From NCBI GenBank assembly GCA_910575815.1, contig CAJTFN010000003.1, positions 76,173-140,172 of the forward strand: a stretch of 64,000 nt of DNA, given 5' to 3'. Positions 60,215-64,000 of the stretch are shown one piece after another (within the stretch, counting starts at the first letter, position 1; the number at the start of each line of letters is the position of its first letter). Source of the DNA: Oscillospiraceae bacterium. GTDB taxonomy: Bacteria > Bacillota > Clostridia > Oscillospirales > Oscillospiraceae. The position numbers and the translations under genes are program-made. A model generated the notes under the pieces. The model ran no database searches and was not told the origin of the DNA. It saw only the letters and a list, made by a program, of their open reading frames with translations.

Positions 60215-61306
60215 TCAAATGTATGCGTACAAGACTGTATCCCAAATTTCACAGTTGTGCTGTCTGATTTCAAACCGGTATTCCGGACAGACTGACCGAA
60301 GCCACAACGCAATCCGGTACATGTCGAAAGGCGTGTGGTAAATGCAAATTGCCAGTTTGGGGCGGTCCCGCCTAATTGTATTTTCTGCTCCGTGGAGCAT
60401 CTTCCATTCATAACCTTCAATATCCGCTTTCAGGAATGTGACAGGCTGCTCTGCAAAATAGTTATCAATAGAAATCACGGGGATATCCCCGTGAGCGCTT
60501 TCGGAAGAAAGCGCTCCACCATCGACGTGTGAATCGACTTTTAATGTGCTCTTGTAGGATCTTTCTCCGACTCCCGCCCGAATCAACTCAATCTGGTTAT
60601 CTTCCAGTCCCCATTCCCGGCTCAGACGCTCCGCCCGGGCTTTCATGGCACGGAAATTCCTGTCAAATGGTTCAAAAGCAACAATTTTCCGGAATAGTCC
60701 GGCCCGCACATTCAAGAACTGTTCAAACGTGTCGCCCACATACGCGCCGCAGTCTACAAATACCTCTTGAAGATTACATCTTAAAAAAGGCGTAATCGCA
60801 AAATAATTCTGCCCCAATAATGTGAAGTCTTGGTTCTGCTCCACTTTCTCCATTCTGGTCAAAAGCATATTGGCATATGTCGCTTTTGACAAATCGTCCT
60901 CCACCATGTCATAGATCGACAGGATTTCTTCTGAATGTGTGCAAAATACATATTCATCAAAAAGCGAGCATATTTGGGCGCCTTCAATGGGATCATCCCG
61001 CAAAGATTTCTCCATAATTTTCCGCGTCTCCGGAACGATGCTGCAAGGTATAATCAGAAAATACTTACAAAGCGTATGAGCTTCCTCAAAACTAATAATC
61101 GGTTTGCCGCACAAAGTGTCTCTCTGCCTGCCCGGGGTATCGTCAATAAAATAATCTGGAGCTTACTCCCCTTTTAAAAATGAAGCAAACCAACGCTCCG
61201 CAGTATCACCCGCGCCATAGAGGGCAACTCCGCGGCTGTCGTCAAGCTTCCGGCTCAGGGCCTGGGCTAGCTCCTCCCGGAGGGCTTTTATGTCAATTTG
61301 ATTCAT
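60215..61306 (-). pseudogene. FkbM-family methyltransferase with in-frame TAA
   Basis: From the ATG at 61306 (GGAAGGAGCGG upstream) the frame reads KLDDSRGVALYGAGDTAERW and stops at TAA (61163-61165) after 47 codons. The same frame continues with APDYFIDDTPGR and GKPIISFEEA, then the FkbM methyltransferase core FVDCGAYVGDTFEQF and FLKADIEGYEWKML, to 60215. The two parts join as one protein of about 363 residues without a frameshift, so one base change explains the break. A TTG at 61114 could start a shortened protein that still keeps the methyltransferase domain. Confidence 0.8.
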
Positions 61307-61332
61307 AATTCCGCTCCTTCCTATTTTCGTTT

Positions 61333-62352
61333 TCACCGGTTTCCGTACATCTTTTCATAGTAACCCTGGTACTCCCCCGAGACAATCTCCTCCCACCAGG
61401 GGCGGTTGTCCAGATACCACCGGATCGTTCTTCGGATGCCTTCCTCAAAGTTCGTCTCCGGCATCCAGTCCAGCTCCCGCTGGAGCTTTCCCGAATCAAT
61501 GGCGTATCGCAAATCATGGCCCTTTCGATCCGATACGTAAGTAATCAAGCTCTCCGGCTTTCCCAGCTCCCGGCAAATCCGCTTCACAATTGCAATATTT
61601 TCCATCTCGTGGTTCCCGCCGATGTTATAGACCTCCCCAGGCCTGCCCTTTTGCAGAATCACGTCAATCGCCCGGCAATGATCCTCCACATACAGCCAAT
61701 CCCGGATATTTTTCCCCGTGCCATACACCGGCAAAGGCTTATCCTGCAAGGCATTGGCGATCATCAACGGAATCAGCTTCTCCGGAAACTGCCAGGGCCC
61801 GTAGTTATTTGAGCACCGAGAAACCGTCGCCGGCAGCCCAAAGGTCCGGCAGTAGGACAAGGTCAGCAGGTCTGCCGAGGCCTTGGAGGCACTATAGGGC
61901 GAACTGGCGTGGAGATTCGTCGTCTCCGTAAACCGCAGCTCCGGCCGGTCCAGGGGCAAATCCCCGTAAACCTCATCCGTGGACACCTGGTGGAACCGGG
62001 GCGTTTCATACTTCCGGCAGGCATCCAACAGCGCCGCTGTGCCCATGACGTTGGTCCGAAGGAACACCTCCGGGTCCTCAATGGAACGGTCCACATGACT
62101 TTCCGCCGCGAAGTTTACCACTGCGTCAGGGCACTCCCCGGCAAAAAGTCTGTCCAGCGTATCCCGGTCGCAGATATCCGCCTTGACAAAATGGAATCGT
62201 GGATTCTTCAGCACGGAGGACAGCGTGGAGAGATTTCCGGCGTAGGTCAGCTTATCAATGCAAACCACCCGGTCCCCGGGATGTGCGGCCAGCCAGTGGA
62301 ATATAAAATTCGCGCCAATGAACCCGGCGCCCCCCGTTACAAAAATGGTCAT
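61333..62352 (-). CDS. rfbB: dTDP-glucose 4,6-dehydratase
   Basis: The 339-residue enzyme has VTGGAGFIGANFIFHW at the N-terminus, STDEVYGDLP, the YSASKASAD catalytic Tyr/Lys (about residues 151-159) and NNYGPWQFPEKLIPL. It converts dTDP-glucose to dTDP-4-keto-6-deoxyglucose, the precursor of rhamnose or dTDP-amino sugars. AAGGAG precedes the ATG. No rfbC or rfbD is present in the window, so an amino sugar made by the aminotransferase is more likely than rhamnose. Confidence 0.95.
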   Translation of the reverse strand: MTIFVTGGAGFIGANFIFHWLAAHPGDRVVCIDKLTYAGNLSTLSSVLKNPRFHFVKADICDRDTLDRLFAGECPDAVVNFAAESHVDRSIEDPEVFLRTNVMGTAALLDACRKYETPRFHQVSTDEVYGDLPLDRPELRFTETTNLHASSPYSASKASADLLTLSYCRTFGLPATVSRCSNNYGPWQFPEKLIPLMIANALQDKPLPVYGTGKNIRDWLYVEDHCRAIDVILQKGRPGEVYNIGGNHEMENIAIVKRICRELGKPESLITYVSDRKGHDLRYAIDSGKLQRELDWMPETNFEEGIRRTIRWYLDNRPWWEEIVSGEYQGYYEKMYGNR

Positions 62353-62366
62353 ACGTACTCCTTAAA

Positions 62367-63251
62367 TCAGTATGAGAATTTGTTCTCCGCCACTCGCAGA
62401 AGATGTTCTCCATAGGGCGACTTCCCATACAGCGCGGCGGATTCCACCAGCTCCCGACGCCCGATCCACTTCGCCTGATAGGCGATTTCCTCCGGCGCGG
62501 AGATCACCACGCCTTGACGGTTCTGCACCGTCTCTACGAACAGTGCCGCCTGCATCAGGCTATCCACTGTGCCTGTGTCCATCCAGGCGAAACCACGCCC
62601 CAAAACCTGAACCCGAAGGCGGTCCTCCTCCAGGTACAAGCGGTTTAAATCCGTAATCTCCAGCTCCCCCCGGGACGAGTGCGTCAGCCGCTTGGCGAGC
62701 TCCGCCGCCCGGCCATCGTAGAAGTAAAGGCCGGTGACACAGTAATTGGATTTTGGTTTCCGGGGCTTTTCCTCAATGGAGAGAATCCGGTAGTCCTGGT
62801 CGAACTCCACTACGCCGAAGCGCTCAGGATCCCGGACGTAATAGCCGAAAATGGTGGCCTTGCCGCTCCGGGCGTTTTCCACCGCCGCTCTGAGTCCCTT
62901 GCGGAACCAGCCGCCGTAAAAAATATTGTCCCCCAGCACCATGGCGCAGGGCTCGCCGGCGATAAACTCCTCTCCGATAAGAAAAGCCTGGGCCAGCCCC
63001 TCCGGTCGGGGCTGCTCCGCATAGCTGAGCCGGATACCGAAGTGACTCCCGTCCCCCAGCAAACTCCGGAACCGGGGCAGGTCCTCCGGCGTGGAAATCA
63101 GCAGAATATCCCGGATGCCCGCCAGCATCAGCGTGGACAAGGGATAGTAAATCATGGGCTTGTCATACACGGGCAGCAGCTGTTTGGACACCACCGCCGT
63201 CAACGGATAGAGCCGCGTGCCGGAGCCTCCGGCCAGGATGATACCTTTCAT
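62367..63251 (-). CDS. rfbA: Glucose-1-phosphate thymidylyltransferase
   Basis: The 294-residue enzyme starts [18 protein letters not shown] and has [17 protein letters not shown] and VLGDNIFYG. It makes dTDP-glucose from dTTP and glucose-1-phosphate. The ATG at 63251 has GGGAGGCCC upstream; the frame before it has no homology. It is followed by rfbB after 14 bases. Confidence 0.95.
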   Translation of the reverse strand: MKGIILAGGSGTRLYPLTAVVSKQLLPVYDKPMIYYPLSTLMLAGIRDILLISTPEDLPRFRSLLGDGSHFGIRLSYAEQPRPEGLAQAFLIGEEFIAGEPCAMVLGDNIFYGGWFRKGLRAAVENARSGKATIFGYYVRDPERFGVVEFDQDYRILSIEEKPRKPKSNYCVTGLYFYDGRAAELAKRLTHSSRGELEITDLNRLYLEEDRLRVQVLGRGFAWMDTGTVDSLMQAALFVETVQNRQGVVISAPEEIAYQAKWIGRRELVESAALYGKSPYGEHLLRVAENKFSY

Positions 63252-63264
63252 AGCGGGCCTCCCT

Positions 63265-64000
63265 TCATTTTCGGCAATCCAGCACGGCACCGCAAATTCG
63301 CTCTACGGTTTCCAGGGCCAAATCTCCATACATCGGCAAACAAAGCACCCTGCGGCTGGCACAAAGCGCAACCGGTGTCTCCTCCTCCGGGTCAAAACGG
63401 CCCTGATAGCATGGGAAAGCACTGGTCAGGGGATAGAAATATTTCCGGGCAAGAATCCCCCGGTCCTTCAGCGCCGCCCAAACCTGGTCCCGGCTCGCGC
63501 CGAAAGCGGTCTCGTCAAACAGCACGGGAAAGTAGGCATAGTTTGGCCGGACTTCCGGCTGGATCGCTTTCAACTCCAGCCCCGGCGTCCCGGTCAGCCG
63601 CTGCCGGTAGGCTTCCTCCACCCGGCTCCGCTTCTCGATCTCCTCTTCCACATGCCGCAGGTTGCAAAGACCCATGGCCGCGCGGAATTCGTCCAGCTTG
63701 GCGTTTCCTCCCAGGTCCGCCGCCGTCTCCGGGTCACAAAAACCAAAGTTTTTCATCCGGGACAACCGCCGGCCAAAGGCGGCGTCCTGAAAGCAGGCGC
63801 CGCCGCCCTCCACCGTGTGAAACACCTTGGTGGCATGGAAACTAAAACAGGAGACATCCCCGTAAGCCCCCGCTCCCCGGCCCTTATAACGGGCCCCGAA
63901 GGCATGGGCGGCGTCGTAAACAACCTTCAGGCCGTGGTCCCCGGCAATCCGGCCAATGGCCTCCACATCGCAGAAATTTCCATAGACGTGGACGGGAAGA
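63265..64000 (-). CDS. DegT/DnrJ/EryC1 sugar aminotransferase (partial)
   Basis: About 244 C-terminal residues are inside the window; the start lies beyond its right end. [12 protein letters not shown] and [14 protein letters not shown] carry the PLP-binding Lys. [18 protein letters not shown] and [10 protein letters not shown] are typical of the family, which transfers an amino group to keto-sugar nucleotides. With rfbA and rfbB it should form a dTDP-amino-6-deoxy sugar. The gene lies 13 bases before rfbA. Confidence 0.9.
   Translation of the reverse strand, partial: LPVHVYGNFCDVEAIGRIAGDHGLKVVYDAAHAFGARYKGRGAGAYGDVSCFSFHATKVFHTVEGGGACFQDAAFGRRLSRMKNFGFCDPETAADLGGNAKLDEFRAAMGLCNLRHVEEEIEKRSRVEEAYRQRLTGTPGLELKAIQPEVRPNYAYFPVLFDETAFGASRDQVWAALKDRGILARKYFYPLTSAFPCYQGRFDPEEETPVALCASRRVLCLPMYGDLALETVERICGAVLDCRK

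Noticed and set aside
1733..64000. Search for the sigK 3' half within the window
   Set aside because: No frame on either strand shows the region 2-4 blocks expected for sigma-K, so no second half was annotated.
1..64000. CRISPR arrays, tRNA and rRNA genes, prophage structural genes
   Set aside because: No spaced direct repeats, cloverleaf sequences, rRNA segments, or capsid/tail genes were seen. The only regular repeats are the coding Sel1 units.

Overview
The window looks like chromosome from a GC-rich, spore-forming, anaerobic Firmicute of the class Clostridia, probably Oscillospiraceae-like. The evidence is a FeoB gene with its small Cys-rich partner, the pro-sequence half of a sporulation sigma-K gene, spoVT, an Asn T-box leader, type III glutamine synthetase, and AGGAGG-type ribosome binding sites. 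The assignment is inference; no rRNA or tRNA gene is visible.

1-10.7 kb is a mobile and decaying zone. It opens with the feoB 3' end, a GIY-YIG/GNAT pair, and a sigK gene that stops after 67 codons. The truncated sigK is followed at once by a KilA-N protein and a large serine recombinase (skin-like). Next come a HipA-like kinase with its partner gene, a broken lipoprotein gene, a complete group II intron on the minus strand, and the replication/mobilisation remnant of a Tn1549-like conjugative element (VirD4 fragment, PcfB/DUF3801, DUF5348, frameshifted replication initiator). The intron has unrelated genes as its two exons, so this zone has been rearranged or misassembled.

10.7-34.0 kb is mostly ordinary chromosome on the plus strand. 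It holds a MacB/FtsX-type ABC transporter operon, pncB, cls, a TtcA-family gene, a 19-repeat Sel1 protein, a GntR-ABC operon, a small exporter, lipoproteins, rlmB, and a membrane protein that looks like a degenerate P-type ATPase. Then follow glnN, T-box-controlled asnB, an LRAT-like protein and spoVT.

34.4-64.0 kb is one very long minus-strand glycan gene set, read right to left. It starts with dTDP-sugar genes (a DegT-family aminotransferase, rfbA, rfbB). An FkbM methyltransferase (broken), a GT2 and a radical SAM protein with an N-terminal SPASM-like domain follow. The centre (56.4-42.6 kb) is an unusual carbon-chain module: two LuxE-LuxC pairs, two SDRs, a split transketolase, an acetolactate-synthase-like TPP enzyme, a DRE-TIM aldolase fusion, an ACP, an acyl ligase and a thioesterase. 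The distal end is a nonulosonate (sialic/legionaminic-type) set containing a FemAB-NeuB fusion.

I infer that the central module activates acids, reduces them to aldehydes, and joins them to ketol or pyruvate-derived units to make an unusual branched or acylated sugar substituent. No known pathway with this exact gene set comes to mind. Several genes of the cluster carry single lesions (in-frame stops at 40712 and 61163, a deletion junction near 42010, an internally deleted hydrolase at 57050-57210), so surface glycan synthesis in this strain may be altered.
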